Origin: JALORV01 sp963769745
Lineage (GTDB): Bacteria; Pseudomonadota; Gammaproteobacteria; Burkholderiales; Burkholderiaceae_F
Assembly (NCBI GenBank): GCA_963769745.1
Contig: CAVYNB010000003.1
Coordinates: forward strand, 7,416 to 71,415
DNA length: 64,000 bases
Reading direction: 5' to 3'
Part shown: positions 29,917 through 38,962 of the stretch, piece after piece
Layout of the letters: the number at the start of each line of letters is the position of its first letter
How positions within the stretch are numbered: position 1 is the first letter of the stretch
Notes under the pieces: model-generated
The model's database searches: none
Seen by the model: only the letters and a program-made list of their open reading frames with translations
What the model was told of the DNA's origin: nothing
Program-made: the position numbers and the translations under genes

Positions 29917-30972
29917 ATGGTCCCTTCAGCCTCTCCCGACTCCTCTTCCGACTCCATGCCCGCCGCCCTCGACGCGCGCCGCGACCAGGTGATCGCGTGG
30001 CTGCAGACGCTGGCGTCGCGCCACGCGATAGAGCCGGATTCCCTGCAGCCCGCTTCGGCCGATGCGAGCTTTCGCCGCTACTTCCGTGTACAGGCGGGCG
30101 CGGGCTCCTTGATCGTGATGGACGCGCCGCCCGACAAGGAAGACGTGCGTCCCTTCGTACACGTCGCCGGGCTGCTGCGCGCCGCGGGGCTGAACGCACC
30201 GGAGGTGATCGAAGCCGACGAGCAGCAGGGCCTGCTGCTGCTGAGCGATCTTGGCCAGGACACCTATCTGAACGTGCTCGACGAACGCAATGCCCCGGGC
30301 CTGTTTTCGGATGCGATCGATGCCCTGGTGCGATGGCAGCAGGCGACGCGGCCGGGGGTACTTCCGCCTTATGACGAGTCGCTGCTGCGGCGCGAGCTGC
30401 AGCTCTTCCCGGACTGGTATGTCGCGCGCCACCTCCAGCATGAGCTGACGGACGCGCAGCGCGAGGGCCTCGCGCTGATGTTTGATCGTATCGTCGCGGC
30501 GAATCTGGCGCAGCCCGTGGTGTACGTGCATCGCGACTACATGCCGCGCAACCTGATGATCGCAGCACCGAATCCCGGCATTCTCGACTTCCAGGATGCC
30601 GTGATCGGGCCGGTGTCGTATGACGTGGCATCCCTGTTTCGCGATGCCTTCATCAGCTGGGACGAGGAACGAGTGATCGACTGGACGATCCGCTACTGGG
30701 AGCGCGCGCGTCGCGCCGGCCTGCCGGTCGGTACCGACTTCGGAGCCTTCTGGCGCGACTTCGAGTGGATGGGCCTGCAGCGACACCTCAAGGTGCTCGG
30801 CATCTTCGCGCGCATCAACTACCGCGACGGCAAGCCGCACTATCTGGCGGACACACCACGCTTTGTCGGCTACGTGCGCGCAGTCACGCGCCGTTACGAT
30901 GAACTCGCGCCGCTGGCGCGATTGCTCGACGAACTGGAAGGCGTGGCGGCGAGGGTCGGGTACACATTTTAG
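29917..30972 (+). CDS. amgK: AmgK-type amino-sugar kinase (N-acetylmuramate kinase)
   Basis: Aminoglycoside-phosphotransferase-fold kinase. In Pseudomonas AmgK phosphorylates the anomeric position of MurNAc/GlcNAc in peptidoglycan recycling, and MurU then makes UDP-MurNAc. The catalytic loop VVYVHRDYMPRNLMI and the metal-binding GILDFQDAVIGPVSYD are clear. There are 351 residues from ATG 29917; a later in-frame ATG (MPAALDARRD) would shorten the N-terminus by 13. The partner murU lies downstream and the lptD divergence is conserved, which supports the specific assignment. Confidence 0.9.
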   Translation: MVPSASPDSSSDSMPAALDARRDQVIAWLQTLASRHAIEPDSLQPASADASFRRYFRVQAGAGSLIVMDAPPDKEDVRPFVHVAGLLRAAGLNAPEVIEADEQQGLLLLSDLGQDTYLNVLDERNAPGLFSDAIDALVRWQQATRPGVLPPYDESLLRRELQLFPDWYVARHLQHELTDAQREGLALMFDRIVAANLAQPVVYVHRDYMPRNLMIAAPNPGILDFQDAVIGPVSYDVASLFRDAFISWDEERVIDWTIRYWERARRAGLPVGTDFGAFWRDFEWMGLQRHLKVLGIFARINYRDGKPHYLADTPRFVGYVRAVTRRYDELAPLARLLDELEGVAARVGYTF

Positions 30973-30973
30973 T

Positions 30974-31066
30974 CGGCCCATGTGTACGCATCGCTTCGCG
31001 ATGCACGTGCACATGGGCCGGGAAGATCGGCGAGTCGGGCTTCGGAGCGGCCGTGCGCCCGACTCG
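30974..31066 (+). repeat. Two-hairpin intergenic element, copy B
   Basis: Begins 2 bp after the amgK stop. Hairpin 1 (30974-31020) pairs CGGCCCATGTG with CACATGGGCCG and has an inner GCATCGC/GCGATGC stem. Hairpin 2 has a perfect 10-bp stem CGAGTCGGGC/GCCCGACTCG (31031-31040 with 31057-31066) around the 16-nt segment TTCGGAGCGGCCGTGC. The layout matches copies A and C, with different stem sequences. Confidence 0.85.
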
Positions 31067-31122
31067 AGGACAAATGCAGGCTGTCTGCTTTGCAGCCTGT
31101 CACAGGACTTGAGGCGGATGAC

Positions 31123-31833
31123 GTGCGCGCACTGATACTGGCTGCGGGACGCGGAGAGCGGATGCGGCCGCTGACGGATGACGTGCCCAAGCCGCTGCTG
31201 ATGGCCGGAGGTCGTCGCCTGATCGAATGGCAACTCGACCGGCTTGCACGCGCCGGCATCCGCGACATCGTCGTCAACGTTGCGCACCTGCCGGAGCAGT
31301 TCGAGGCGGTCCTGGGAACGGGCGAAGGCTACGGTGTCACGCTCTCCCTTTCGCGCGAGGGCGGGCAGGCGGACGATGCACTGGAGACCCTGGGCGGGAT
31401 CGTGCGCGCGTTACCACTTCTCGGCGGAACGCCGTTCGTGGTGGTCAGCGGCGACATCGTGACGGACTTCGACTATGCGACATTGCAGGAGCCGGCCGCA
31501 GCAATCGCTGCCGGTGCTGCAGACGCTCACCTGGTTCTCGTCGACAACCCCGTGTTCCACCTGCACGGCGACATGGGCTGTGTCGACGGCCGCATCGATC
31601 CTGATGCGGCCCGGCGTCTGACCTACGCGAACATCGGCGTATTCGCGCCGCGCCTGTTCGATGGCCTGCAGCCGGTGCGTGCGCGCCTCTTTCCCTGGCT
31701 CTACGCAGCGGCCCGCGCGGGGCGCGTGACGGGCGAGCACTTCCGCGGACGCTGGTACAACGTCGGGACGCCGGCCGAGCTGGCCCGCCTCGATGTGGAC
31801 CTGCGAACGGTCGGCCTCGAGCCGTCGCCCTAA
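31123..31833 (+). CDS. murU: N-acetylmuramate-1-phosphate uridylyltransferase
   Basis: Nucleotidyltransferase completing the AmgK-MurU route from MurNAc to UDP-MurNAc, bypassing de novo synthesis. The N-terminal pyrophosphorylase motif LILAAGRGERMRPLTDDVPK is present, with VVVSGDIVTDFDY for metal binding and GRWYNVGTPAELARLD at the end. A GTG start at 31123 (VRALILAAGRG) sits after a gagg sequence; no in-frame ATG lies close by. At 236 residues it is the usual size. It is separated from amgK by repeat copy B. Confidence 0.9.
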   Translation: MRALILAAGRGERMRPLTDDVPKPLLMAGGRRLIEWQLDRLARAGIRDIVVNVAHLPEQFEAVLGTGEGYGVTLSLSREGGQADDALETLGGIVRALPLLGGTPFVVVSGDIVTDFDYATLQEPAAAIAAGAADAHLVLVDNPVFHLHGDMGCVDGRIDPDAARRLTYANIGVFAPRLFDGLQPVRARLFPWLYAAARAGRVTGEHFRGRWYNVGTPAELARLDVDLRTVGLEPSP

Positions 31834-31860
31834 AACCGTCGCTCTAAGATGGTGACTGAC

Positions 31861-33009
31861 ATGTCGCGCCTGTCCGTAATGATCGTCGGTGGTGGACCTG
31901 TCGGTCTCACGCTCGCGCTGCTGCTGGCGCGCGTGCAGATTCACAGCGAGGTCCTCGATGCGCGCACGCTGGAGGCCGCGCGCGCCGACCGGCGCCTGCT
32001 GGCGCTGTCGCGCGGTTCTGTCGAACTGCTCGATCCGGTGGTTTCGCTGCCCTCGTCGGTGACGGCTCCGATACGCACCGTAGTGGTGTCGTCCGCGGGC
32101 GAGTTCGGTCGCGTGGAGATCGGCGCCGGTGAGCTCGGACCTCGCCCGCTCGGCCTGACCGTGCGCTATGGCGACGTACTCGCGCCGCTCGCCGCTGCCT
32201 GTGCGGGCAACCCGTTCATCCAGATCACGCGACCCCTGCGCGTGACGGATGTCCGCCAGCATTCCGGGAAGGTGGTTGTGCGTCTGGACGATGGCAGCGA
32301 ACGCGAAGCGCCGATCCTCGTCAATGCTGAAGGCACGGCGGGCTCACTTTCAGGCGAACCCGCGCAGGTGGCACTTGTCTGCGATGTAGTCGTCCAGGGA
32401 CCCGAGTCGGGCACCGCTTACGAGCGCTTCACACGCGACGGACCGCTGGCGTTGCTGCCGTGCCCCGGCGTGCCGTCGGGCCTGGGGCGCTCGATGGCTA
32501 TGGTGTGGTGCATGCCGCCCGGTGTCGCCGCGCGTCGCCTGGCGCTGGATGACGGAGCCTTCGCACAGGAACTGCAGCGGGCTTTTGGAGCACGCAACGG
32601 CACGATCCTTCACCTCGGCCCACGTGCTTCGTACCCGCTGCATCAACAGTCACGGGCTGCGCTGCGCGAGCATCGGATCGTGTTCGTCGGCAACGCGGCG
32701 CAGACGCTGCATCCGGTCGCGGGGCAGGGCCTGAACCTTGGCCTGCGCGATGCTGCGCAGCTCGCCGGGCAACTTGCGCGCGCGCAGGTCGAGCGGCGCG
32801 ACCCGGCCACGGTGCTCGCCGACTACGAGCGGGTGCGGCGCGCGGACCGGGCTGCAATACTCGCGCTCACGCGCAATGCGCCGCAACTCTTCGCGACGCG
32901 CGCCTTGCCGATTGCACTCGGCCGCTCCGTCGCGTTGGCAGCACTCAGTGCGGTGCCGGCCCTGCGGCAGCAGTTCGCCCGCCTGCTGATGTTCGGCGTG
33001 CGCACATGA
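31861..33009 (+). CDS. UbiH/COQ6-family FAD monooxygenase
   Basis: Flavoprotein hydroxylase of the UbiH/UbiF/VisC group, probably in ubiquinone ring hydroxylation. The FAD dinucleotide motif MIVGGGPVGLTLALLLA is at the N-terminus, and the second FAD motif FVGNAAQTLHPVAGQGLNLG is well conserved. I prefer the ATG at 31861; one 4 codons upstream is also open. There are 382 residues. Which ring position it hydroxylates cannot be decided from sequence. Confidence 0.88.
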   Translation: MSRLSVMIVGGGPVGLTLALLLARVQIHSEVLDARTLEAARADRRLLALSRGSVELLDPVVSLPSSVTAPIRTVVVSSAGEFGRVEIGAGELGPRPLGLTVRYGDVLAPLAAACAGNPFIQITRPLRVTDVRQHSGKVVVRLDDGSEREAPILVNAEGTAGSLSGEPAQVALVCDVVVQGPESGTAYERFTRDGPLALLPCPGVPSGLGRSMAMVWCMPPGVAARRLALDDGAFAQELQRAFGARNGTILHLGPRASYPLHQQSRAALREHRIVFVGNAAQTLHPVAGQGLNLGLRDAAQLAGQLARAQVERRDPATVLADYERVRRADRAAILALTRNAPQLFATRALPIALGRSVALAALSAVPALRQQFARLLMFGVRT

Positions 33010-33069
33010 TTCGATGACGGCACGGCCTGCCGCTTCGCTACAATTCGCGCCCTCCGTTGTCACCCCGTC

Positions 33070-34095
33070 GTGCCCACCTTCCTCCCGCTGATGCGCATCG
33101 GTCCTTTCGAATTGCCGAACAACGTGTTCGTCGCGCCGATGGCCGGCGTCACCGACCGGCCCTTCCGGCAGCTCTGCAAGGCATTGGGCGCGGGCCACGC
33201 GATCTCCGAAATGGCGGCATCGAACCCGCGCCTGTGGGCCAGCGAGAAGACGATGCGCCGCCTCGATCACGTCGGCGAACGCGCTCCGGTTGCGGTGCAG
33301 CTGGCGGGCGCCGATCCCGCGATGCTCGCCGAGGCGGCGCGTTTCAATGTCGATCGTGGCGCTCAGATCATCGATATCAACATGGGCTGCCCGGCGAAGA
33401 AGGTCTGCAATGTCGCGTGCGGTTCTGCACTGCTGCGCGATGTCGACAGGGTGGCGCGCATACTCGATGCAGTCGTCGGGGCAGTCGATGTTCCGGTGAC
33501 TCTGAAGTACCGCACCGGCTGGGACCCGCAGCAACGCAACGCGGTGGAGATTGCCCGCCTGGCTGAATCCCGCGGCGTGGCGGCACTGACGTTGCACGGG
33601 CGTACGCGTGCCTGCGGTTTCCGCGGCGATGCCGAGTACGAGACGATTCGTGCGGTGAAGCAGGCGGTACGCATCCCCGTGGTGGCCAATGGCGACGTCG
33701 ACAGTCCGCAGAAGGCGCGCCGCGTGCTGGACGTCACCGGGGCAGACGCGGTGATGATCGGCCGTGCTGCGCAGGGACGGCCCTGGATCTTCCGCGAGGT
33801 GACCCACTTCCTCGCCACAGGAAACACGCTCCCATCTCCCCGCGTGGACGAGGTCCGCGAGCTGCTGACTTCGCATCTCGACGACCACTATCGTTTCTAT
33901 GGCGCCGGGCTTGGCGTGCGCACGGCGCGCAAGCACATCATCTGGTACACGCGCGATCTCGTCGGCGGGCGTGACTTCTGCGACACGATGAACGTCATCG
34001 ACGATTGCGATGGGCAGCAACGCGCGGTCGACACCTTTCTCCGCCGCCACGGCGAGCAGCACGCGCGGCTCGCCTACGCCCCGGTACTTCATTGA
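33070..34095 (+). CDS. dusB: tRNA-dihydrouridine synthase B
   Basis: FMN-dependent reductase that makes dihydrouridine in tRNA. It begins IGPFELPNNVFVAPMAGVTD and has INMGCPAKKV (catalytic cysteine), TLHGRTRACGF, VVANGDVDS and MIGRAAQGRPWIF. The called start is GTG 33070; ATG 33091 (MRIGPF) is possible. It forms the classic dusB-fis operon with the next gene. A TACAAT sequence at about 33039 may be a -10 box. Confidence 0.96.
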   Translation: MPTFLPLMRIGPFELPNNVFVAPMAGVTDRPFRQLCKALGAGHAISEMAASNPRLWASEKTMRRLDHVGERAPVAVQLAGADPAMLAEAARFNVDRGAQIIDINMGCPAKKVCNVACGSALLRDVDRVARILDAVVGAVDVPVTLKYRTGWDPQQRNAVEIARLAESRGVAALTLHGRTRACGFRGDAEYETIRAVKQAVRIPVVANGDVDSPQKARRVLDVTGADAVMIGRAAQGRPWIFREVTHFLATGNTLPSPRVDEVRELLTSHLDDHYRFYGAGLGVRTARKHIIWYTRDLVGGRDFCDTMNVIDDCDGQQRAVDTFLRRHGEQHARLAYAPVLH

Positions 34096-34104
34096 GGAAA
34101 TAGC

Positions 34105-34392
34105 GTGGCCAAGGCATCCGTCAAGGCTGGTACGGCGACCGAGCGCGCCAGCCGCGCGCGCAGCGGCGAAACGCTCGAACAGTGCGTATTGCGCAGCCTG
34201 GAGCAGTATTTCGAGGACCTCGGCGGCGCGCGTCCGCATGCCCTGTTCGAAATGGTGACGACGGCGATTGAGCGGCCGCTGCTGCAATTTGCGATGTCGC
34301 GCAGCGCCGGTAACCAGTCCGCAGCGGCCGAACTGCTGGGGATCAATCGCAATACGCTGCGTAAGAAGCTGCAGCAGCACAAGCTGGCCTGA
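34105..34392 (+). CDS. fis: Fis-family DNA-binding protein
   Basis: Small nucleoid-associated regulator of 95 residues with a GTG start 9 bp after dusB. The C-terminal helix-turn-helix NQSAAAELLGINRNTLRKKL is typical of Fis and NtrC C-termini. The N-terminal region is longer and more basic than in Escherichia coli Fis, as in other betaproteobacteria. The genomic context dusB-fis-purH confirms the identity. Confidence 0.95.
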   Translation: MAKASVKAGTATERASRARSGETLEQCVLRSLEQYFEDLGGARPHALFEMVTTAIERPLLQFAMSRSAGNQSAAAELLGINRNTLRKKLQQHKLA

Positions 34393-34419
34393 ACCGGCAG
34401 CGGCGGGGAGGCCGCAACC

Positions 34420-35973
34420 ATGACCAAGCAGGCGCTGATCAGCGTCTCGGACAAGGACGGCATTGTCGAGTTCGCGCGCGCCCTCGCCGGAATGGGATAT
34501 CGCATCCTGTCGACCGGCGGTACCGCGCGGCTGCTCGCCGACCACGGACTGCCGGTGACCGAAGTCGCCGACTACACGGGCTTCCCCGAGATCCTCGATG
34601 GCCGCGTCAAGACGCTGAACCCGCGCATCCATGCGGGCTTGCTCGCGCGCCGGCCCGATGCCGCGCACATGCAGGCGCTCGCGCAGCATGCAATCGATCC
34701 GATCGACATCCTGGTCGTGAACCTGTACCCCTTCGAGAAGACGGTGGCGCGTGCGGACTGCAGCTTCGACGACGCCATCGAGAACATCGACATCGGCGGG
34801 CCGGCCATGCTGCGGGCGGCGGCGAAGAACCACGAGAGCGTGGCCGCGGTCGTCGATCCCGGCGACTACGCCGGCGTGCTGGAGGAACTCCGGTCGACGA
34901 ACGCGGTGAGCGCGACGACACGCCTCGAACTTGCGAAAAAGGTGTTCGCGCACACCGCACGCTACGACGGCATGATCGCCAACTACCTGACGGCGCTGGA
35001 TGGCGCACAGGAGCGCGGCGTGTTTCCCGACGTGCTGACGCGGCAGTGGGTCAAAGTGCAGCAGATGCGCTATGGCGAAAATCCGCATCAGCAGGCCGCG
35101 TTCTATCGCGAGCGCGTTGTCGCCCCCGGGCTGCTCGCCGGGTACGCGCAGTTGCAGGGCAAGGAACTCTCGTACAACAACATCGCCGACGCTGACGCGG
35201 CGTGGGAATGCGTGCGCAGCTTCGCGGAGTGCGCCTGCGTGATCATCAAGCACGCCAATCCCTGCGGCGTTGCGCTGGGAGCGTCGCCTTCCGAGGCCTA
35301 CGCCAAGGCCTTCAAGACCGATCCGACCTCAGCCTTTGGCGGCATCATCGCCTTCAATCGGCCGCTCGATGGGGTTGCTGCTCAAGCCATTGCCAAGCAG
35401 TTCGTCGAAGTGGTCATCGCCCCGGCGTTCGACCCCGCGGCGCGCGAGGTGTTTTCCGCCAAGCAGAACGTCCGCCTGCTGACGGTGGCACTGGGCGCCG
35501 CGCACAATGATTTCGACTTCAAGCGGGTCGGCGGCGGACTGCTGGTGCAGTCGCCGGATCTGCACACGATCGAGGCGTCGGATCTGAAGGTCGTCACGGC
35601 CAAGGCGCCGACGGCCGGCCAGCTGGCAGACCTGCTGTTTGCCTGGCGCGTGGCCAAGTTCGTGAAGTCCAACACGATCGTCTTTGCGCACGACGGCATG
35701 ACGCTCGGTGTCGGCGCCGGCCAGATGTCGCGCATCGACTCGGCGCGCATCGCATCGATCAAGGCGAAGGAAGCAGGCCTGTCACTGGCAGGCTCCGCAG
35801 CCGCTTCGGACGCGTTCTTCCCGTTCCGTGATGGCCTCGATGTGGTCGTCGACGCCGGCGCCACCTGCGTGATCCAGCCGGGCGGCAGCATGCGCGATGA
35901 GGAAGTCATCGCGGCAGCTAACGAGCGGGGCGTGGCGATGGTGTTCACCGGAGTGAGGCACTTCAGGCACTGA
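34420..35973 (+). CDS. purH: Bifunctional AICAR formyltransferase / IMP cyclohydrolase
   Basis: Catalyses the last two steps of de novo IMP synthesis. The N-terminal MGS-like IMP cyclohydrolase domain (about 1-150) begins ALISVSDKDGIVEFARAL. The AICAR transformylase domain has YGENPHQQAAFYRE, IIKHANPCGVALG and the terminal segment IQPGGSMRDEEVI ... FTGVRHFRH. At 517 residues it is full-length with no frame break. It lies 27 bp after fis and is followed by a long palindromic element. Confidence 0.97.
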   Translation: MTKQALISVSDKDGIVEFARALAGMGYRILSTGGTARLLADHGLPVTEVADYTGFPEILDGRVKTLNPRIHAGLLARRPDAAHMQALAQHAIDPIDILVVNLYPFEKTVARADCSFDDAIENIDIGGPAMLRAAAKNHESVAAVVDPGDYAGVLEELRSTNAVSATTRLELAKKVFAHTARYDGMIANYLTALDGAQERGVFPDVLTRQWVKVQQMRYGENPHQQAAFYRERVVAPGLLAGYAQLQGKELSYNNIADADAAWECVRSFAECACVIIKHANPCGVALGASPSEAYAKAFKTDPTSAFGGIIAFNRPLDGVAAQAIAKQFVEVVIAPAFDPAAREVFSAKQNVRLLTVALGAAHNDFDFKRVGGGLLVQSPDLHTIEASDLKVVTAKAPTAGQLADLLFAWRVAKFVKSNTIVFAHDGMTLGVGAGQMSRIDSARIASIKAKEAGLSLAGSAAASDAFFPFRDGLDVVVDAGATCVIQPGGSMRDEEVIAAANERGVAMVFTGVRHFRH

Positions 35974-36051
35974 GGCGCGCTGCATGCGCTCTGGGCGCTT
36001 CGCGACCAGCACTTTCCTCATCCACGCTTGCGCTTCAGGGCCGCGCGGCCC

Positions 36052-36489
36052 GTTACTTTCTTTGTCTTGGCAAAGAAAGTCACCAAAGAAAGCCGCGCCT
36101 GCGAAGGCGCCCCTGCGGGGTGCCCTGTGCTGCTCGGGGTCGCGGGCGGGCCTGCAAACTCGCTCCCTGCGGTCGCTCAGACAGGCAGGCCCGTCAACGA
36201 CTCCCGCGCCGCCCTGCACCGCGCGGCGCCTTCGGCGGCATTCACCACCGTCGCGGACGTCCTGTGACGGCACGGCGCGGGTTGTCGATGCCGCTCGAGG
36301 ACGCCGCGCAGCGCAGGGCGGCGCGGGAGTCCGTGCCGGGCTGCCTGTCTGAGCGAGCGCAGGGAGCGAGTTTCGCGCCCGGCCCGCTGACGCCCGAGCA
36401 GCGCAAGGGCAGCCGAGCGCAGCGCAGGCCGGCCTCGTGCGGTCGCGGCTTTCTTTGGTGACTTTCTTTGGCGAAGCAAAGAAAGTAAC
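36052..36489. repeat. 438-bp imperfect inverted repeat (giant palindrome) in the purH-ruvC gap
   Basis: The 623-bp gap between purH and ruvC holds no gene I can support. It begins with GTTACTTTCTTTG and ends with its complement CAAAGAAAGTAAC. Read inward from each end the two arms stay similar for about 190 bp, sharing CACCAAAGAAAGCCGCG, AACTCGCTCCCTGCG, CGCTCAGACAGGCAG and GACTCCCGCGCCGCCCTGC. The centre is near 36270. Similar elements occur in xanthomonad and burkholderial genomes and are often misread as small ORFs. The remaining flanks, 35974-36051 and 36490-36596, show nothing clear. Confidence 0.88.
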
Positions 36490-36596
36490 TCGCCGCCGGG
36501 CGACTCCTGGCTCGAGTCGTGGCACGGCGCAGGCGCTCGTACGCGCAGCGCGCGCGATCGCGCAAGCATGGACACCCTGCATGGCACAATCCCCTC

Positions 36597-37176
36597 GTGC
36601 CCCCATCACTTCGAATCCTCGGCATCGACCCCGGCCTCAATCGCACGGGGTATGGCGTGATCGAGGTGAGCGGGTACGCGACTCTGGCCAGTTGCTGCAG
36701 GCGTGATCCGCGTGCCGCCCGGTGACCTGCACGAACGCCTCGGCACCATCCTGCGCGCGCTCGGCGACGTGATCCGCGACACGCGGCCGCATGTGGCGAC
36801 GATCGAGAAGGTGTTCGTCAACGTGAATCCCCAGTCGACCCTGTTGCTCGGCCAGGCGCGCGGCGCGGCAATCTGCGCGGCGGTCGGGGAAGGCCTGGTC
36901 GTGCACGAGTACGCCGCGCTGCGGATCAAGCAGGCGGTCGTCGGCTTTGGCCAGGCCGACAAGAAACAGGTGCAGTTGATGGTGCAGCGCCTGCTCGCGC
37001 TCGACTCTGTCCCCGCGACCGATGCGGCGGACGCGCTTGCGTGCGCAATCTGCCACGCGCATTCACGCACGCTGCTGGCGGCGGTGACGCGCACGGGAGT
37101 CAGCGCGGCGCCGCGGCGAGGATCGGCCAGCGCCTCGCGGCGCGCCTGGGCGGCGCGGGCAGCGGGCGGCCGATGA
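36597..37176 (+). CDS. ruvC: Holliday junction resolvase RuvC (one frameshift)
   Basis: Nuclease that cuts Holliday junctions symmetrically in recombination repair. A GTG start gives VPPSLRILGIDPGLNRTGYG with the first catalytic aspartate. IEKVFVNVNPQSTLLLGQARG carries the catalytic glutamate, and ATDAADALACAICHAH the C-terminal aspartates. At about 36680-36700 the frame shifts (TLASCC, then GVIRVPPGDLHERL), consistent with one extra base. Corrected length is about 192 residues. The stop overlaps the ruvA start. Confidence 0.94.
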
Positions 37177-37751
37177 TCGGTCGCCTCGAAGGCCGGCTGC
37201 TGGAAAAGAACCCGCCGACGCTGCTGGTCGATGTCGGGGGTGTCGGCTACGAAGTCGATGTGCCGATGAGCACCTTTTATCAGTTGCCGGCGATCTCCGA
37301 GCGAGTCGTGTTGCTGACGCACCTGGCTGTTCGCGAGGATGCACACCAGCTCTATGGGTTCGCCAGCGCAGATGAACGCATGGCGTTCCGCGAACTGATC
37401 AGGATTTCCGGCGTCGGTGCCCGCACCGCGCTGTCGGTGCTGTCCGGACTGTCCGTGACGGAACTGGCACAGGCGATCACGCTGCAGGAAAGCGGGCGCC
37501 TGACGCGCATCCCGGGCATCGGCAAGAAGACCGCCGAGCGCCTGCTGCTCGAGCTGAAGGGCAAGCTCGGCGCCGAGCTGGGTTCGTCTGTGTCGGCCAT
37601 CGCCGGAGACAACAGCGCTGACGTGATGCGCGCGCTGCTGGCGCTGGGTTACAACGAGCGCGAGGCGAGCGCGGCGGTGCGACAGTTGCCTGCCGGCGCG
37701 GGCACCGCCGACGGCATACGCCTCGCCCTAAAATCACTGGCCAAAGGCTGA
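37173..37751 (+). CDS. ruvA: Holliday junction branch-migration protein RuvA
   Basis: Binds four-way junctions and loads RuvB. There are 192 residues from ATG 37173, which overlaps ruvC (ATGA). It starts MIGRLEGRLLEKNPPTLLVD, has the helix-hairpin-helix regions ELIRISGVGARTALSVLSGL and RLTRIPGIGKKTAERLLLEL, and a C-terminal domain III with ALLALGYNEREASAAVRQL that contacts RuvB. Confidence 0.97.
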   Translation: MIGRLEGRLLEKNPPTLLVDVGGVGYEVDVPMSTFYQLPAISERVVLLTHLAVREDAHQLYGFASADERMAFRELIRISGVGARTALSVLSGLSVTELAQAITLQESGRLTRIPGIGKKTAERLLLELKGKLGAELGSSVSAIAGDNSADVMRALLALGYNEREASAAVRQLPAGAGTADGIRLALKSLAKG

Positions 37752-37759
37752 AGCCACCA

Positions 37760-38818
37760 TTGGCCACACGCACGGAGACGTCGTTGATCGAAGCAGAACG
37801 CCTGGTCGCTGGCAGCCCCGCGTCGCCGAACGAGGAAGCGATCGAGCGCGCGCTGCGACCGGGCTCGCTGGCCGAGTATGTCGGCCAGCCGAAGATCCGC
37901 GAGCAGCTCGACATCTTCATTACAGCAGCGCGCAACCGGGCCGAAGCGCTCGATCACGTGCTGCTGTTCGGCCCGCCGGGTCTCGGCAAGACGACGCTGG
38001 CGCACATCATCGCGCGCGAGATGGGCGTGAACCTGCGCCAGACATCCGGGCCGGTGCTGGAGCGGCCCGGCGACCTCGCCGCAATGCTGACGAACCTCGA
38101 GAAGCACGACGTGCTTTTCATCGACGAGATCCATCGCCTGTCGCCGGTGGTCGAGGAGATCCTGTATCCGGCGCTGGAAGACTTCCAGATCGACATCATG
38201 ATCGGCGAAGGCCCGGCGGCGCGCTCGATCAAGATCGACCTGCCGCCGTTCACGCTGGTCGGGGCCACGACCCGCGCCGGCATGCTCACCAACCCGCTGC
38301 GTGACCGGTTCGGCATCGTCGCGCGGCTGGAGTTCTATTCGACCGAGGAACTGACCTCGATCGTCACGCGCTCGTCGAGGCTGCTGAATGCCCGTGCCAG
38401 CGCGGAGGGCGCGCGCGAGATCGCCAGGCGTTCGCGCGGCACGCCGCGCGTGGCCAACCGGCTGCTGCGGCGTGTCCGTGACTTCGCAGAGGTCAAGGGC
38501 ACTGGCGAGATCTCGGCCGACGTTGCCGATTTGGCGTTGGCCATGCTCGAAGTGGACCGGCTCGGGCTGGATGTCATGGACCGCAAGCTGCTGCTTGCGG
38601 TCATCGACAAGTTCGCGGGAGGGCCGGTCGGCATCGACAACCTCGCGGCGGCCGTCGGTGAAGAACGCGACACGCTGGAAGACGTCGTCGAGCCGTACCT
38701 GATCCAGCAGGGCATGCTGCAGCGGACTCCGCGGGGCCGGGTCGCGGCGTTGGCGGCGTACCGGCACTTCGAGCGGGTCGAGCCGCGGCAGGACGGCGGC
38801 GTAGGCGAGCTGCTCTAG
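37760..38818 (+). CDS. ruvB: Holliday junction DNA helicase RuvB
   Basis: AAA+ motor for branch migration. Walker A is LLFGPPGLGKTTLAHII, Walker B VLFIDEIHRLS, sensor 1 VGATTRAGML, and the arginine-finger region PLRDRFGIVARLEFY. The C-terminal winged helix ends RTPRGRVAALAAYRHF. There are 352 residues; the start appears to be TTG at 37760, since no ATG or GTG gives the usual N-terminus. It completes ruvCAB. Confidence 0.96.
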   Translation: MATRTETSLIEAERLVAGSPASPNEEAIERALRPGSLAEYVGQPKIREQLDIFITAARNRAEALDHVLLFGPPGLGKTTLAHIIAREMGVNLRQTSGPVLERPGDLAAMLTNLEKHDVLFIDEIHRLSPVVEEILYPALEDFQIDIMIGEGPAARSIKIDLPPFTLVGATTRAGMLTNPLRDRFGIVARLEFYSTEELTSIVTRSSRLLNARASAEGAREIARRSRGTPRVANRLLRRVRDFAEVKGTGEISADVADLALAMLEVDRLGLDVMDRKLLLAVIDKFAGGPVGIDNLAAAVGEERDTLEDVVEPYLIQQGMLQRTPRGRVAALAAYRHFERVEPRQDGGVGELL

Positions 38819-38894
38819 CCAAATCCTGACATTCGATGTCTGTTGCACCGCGGCGTGCTGCCTGCGGCACGCCTTTGCTCTAGAATTCCGCGCT

Positions 38895-38924
38895 TTGCGA
38901 AAGCGCCGCGGTCAGCATTAGAAT
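38895..38924 (+). promoter_or_regulatory. Candidate sigma70 promoter of the tonB-exbBD operon
   Basis: TTGCGA (38895-38900) and TAGAAT (38919-38924) are separated by 18 bp, ending 38 bp upstream of the tonB-like start. The hexamers match 4/6 and 5/6 of consensus. No iron-box (Fur) dyad was recognised by eye. Confidence 0.4.
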
Positions 38925-38962
38925 CGCGGGTTTTTCGCCGGGGCGAGCCCAGGAGGGGCGTC

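Noticed and set aside
32650..35253. Minus-strand open frame of 867 codons opposite dusB, fis and purH
   Set aside because: Antisense to three well-supported genes, with R/H/Q-rich composition typical of high-GC shadow frames.
36680..36700. Programmed frameshifting as the cause of the ruvC and other breaks
   Set aside because: No shared slippery site or downstream structure is seen, and the same pattern hits many unrelated genes.
35984..36725. Several open frames within the giant palindrome
   Set aside because: Both strands and both arms give similar low-complexity R/S/P-rich peptides; this is the known misannotation pattern for such repeats.
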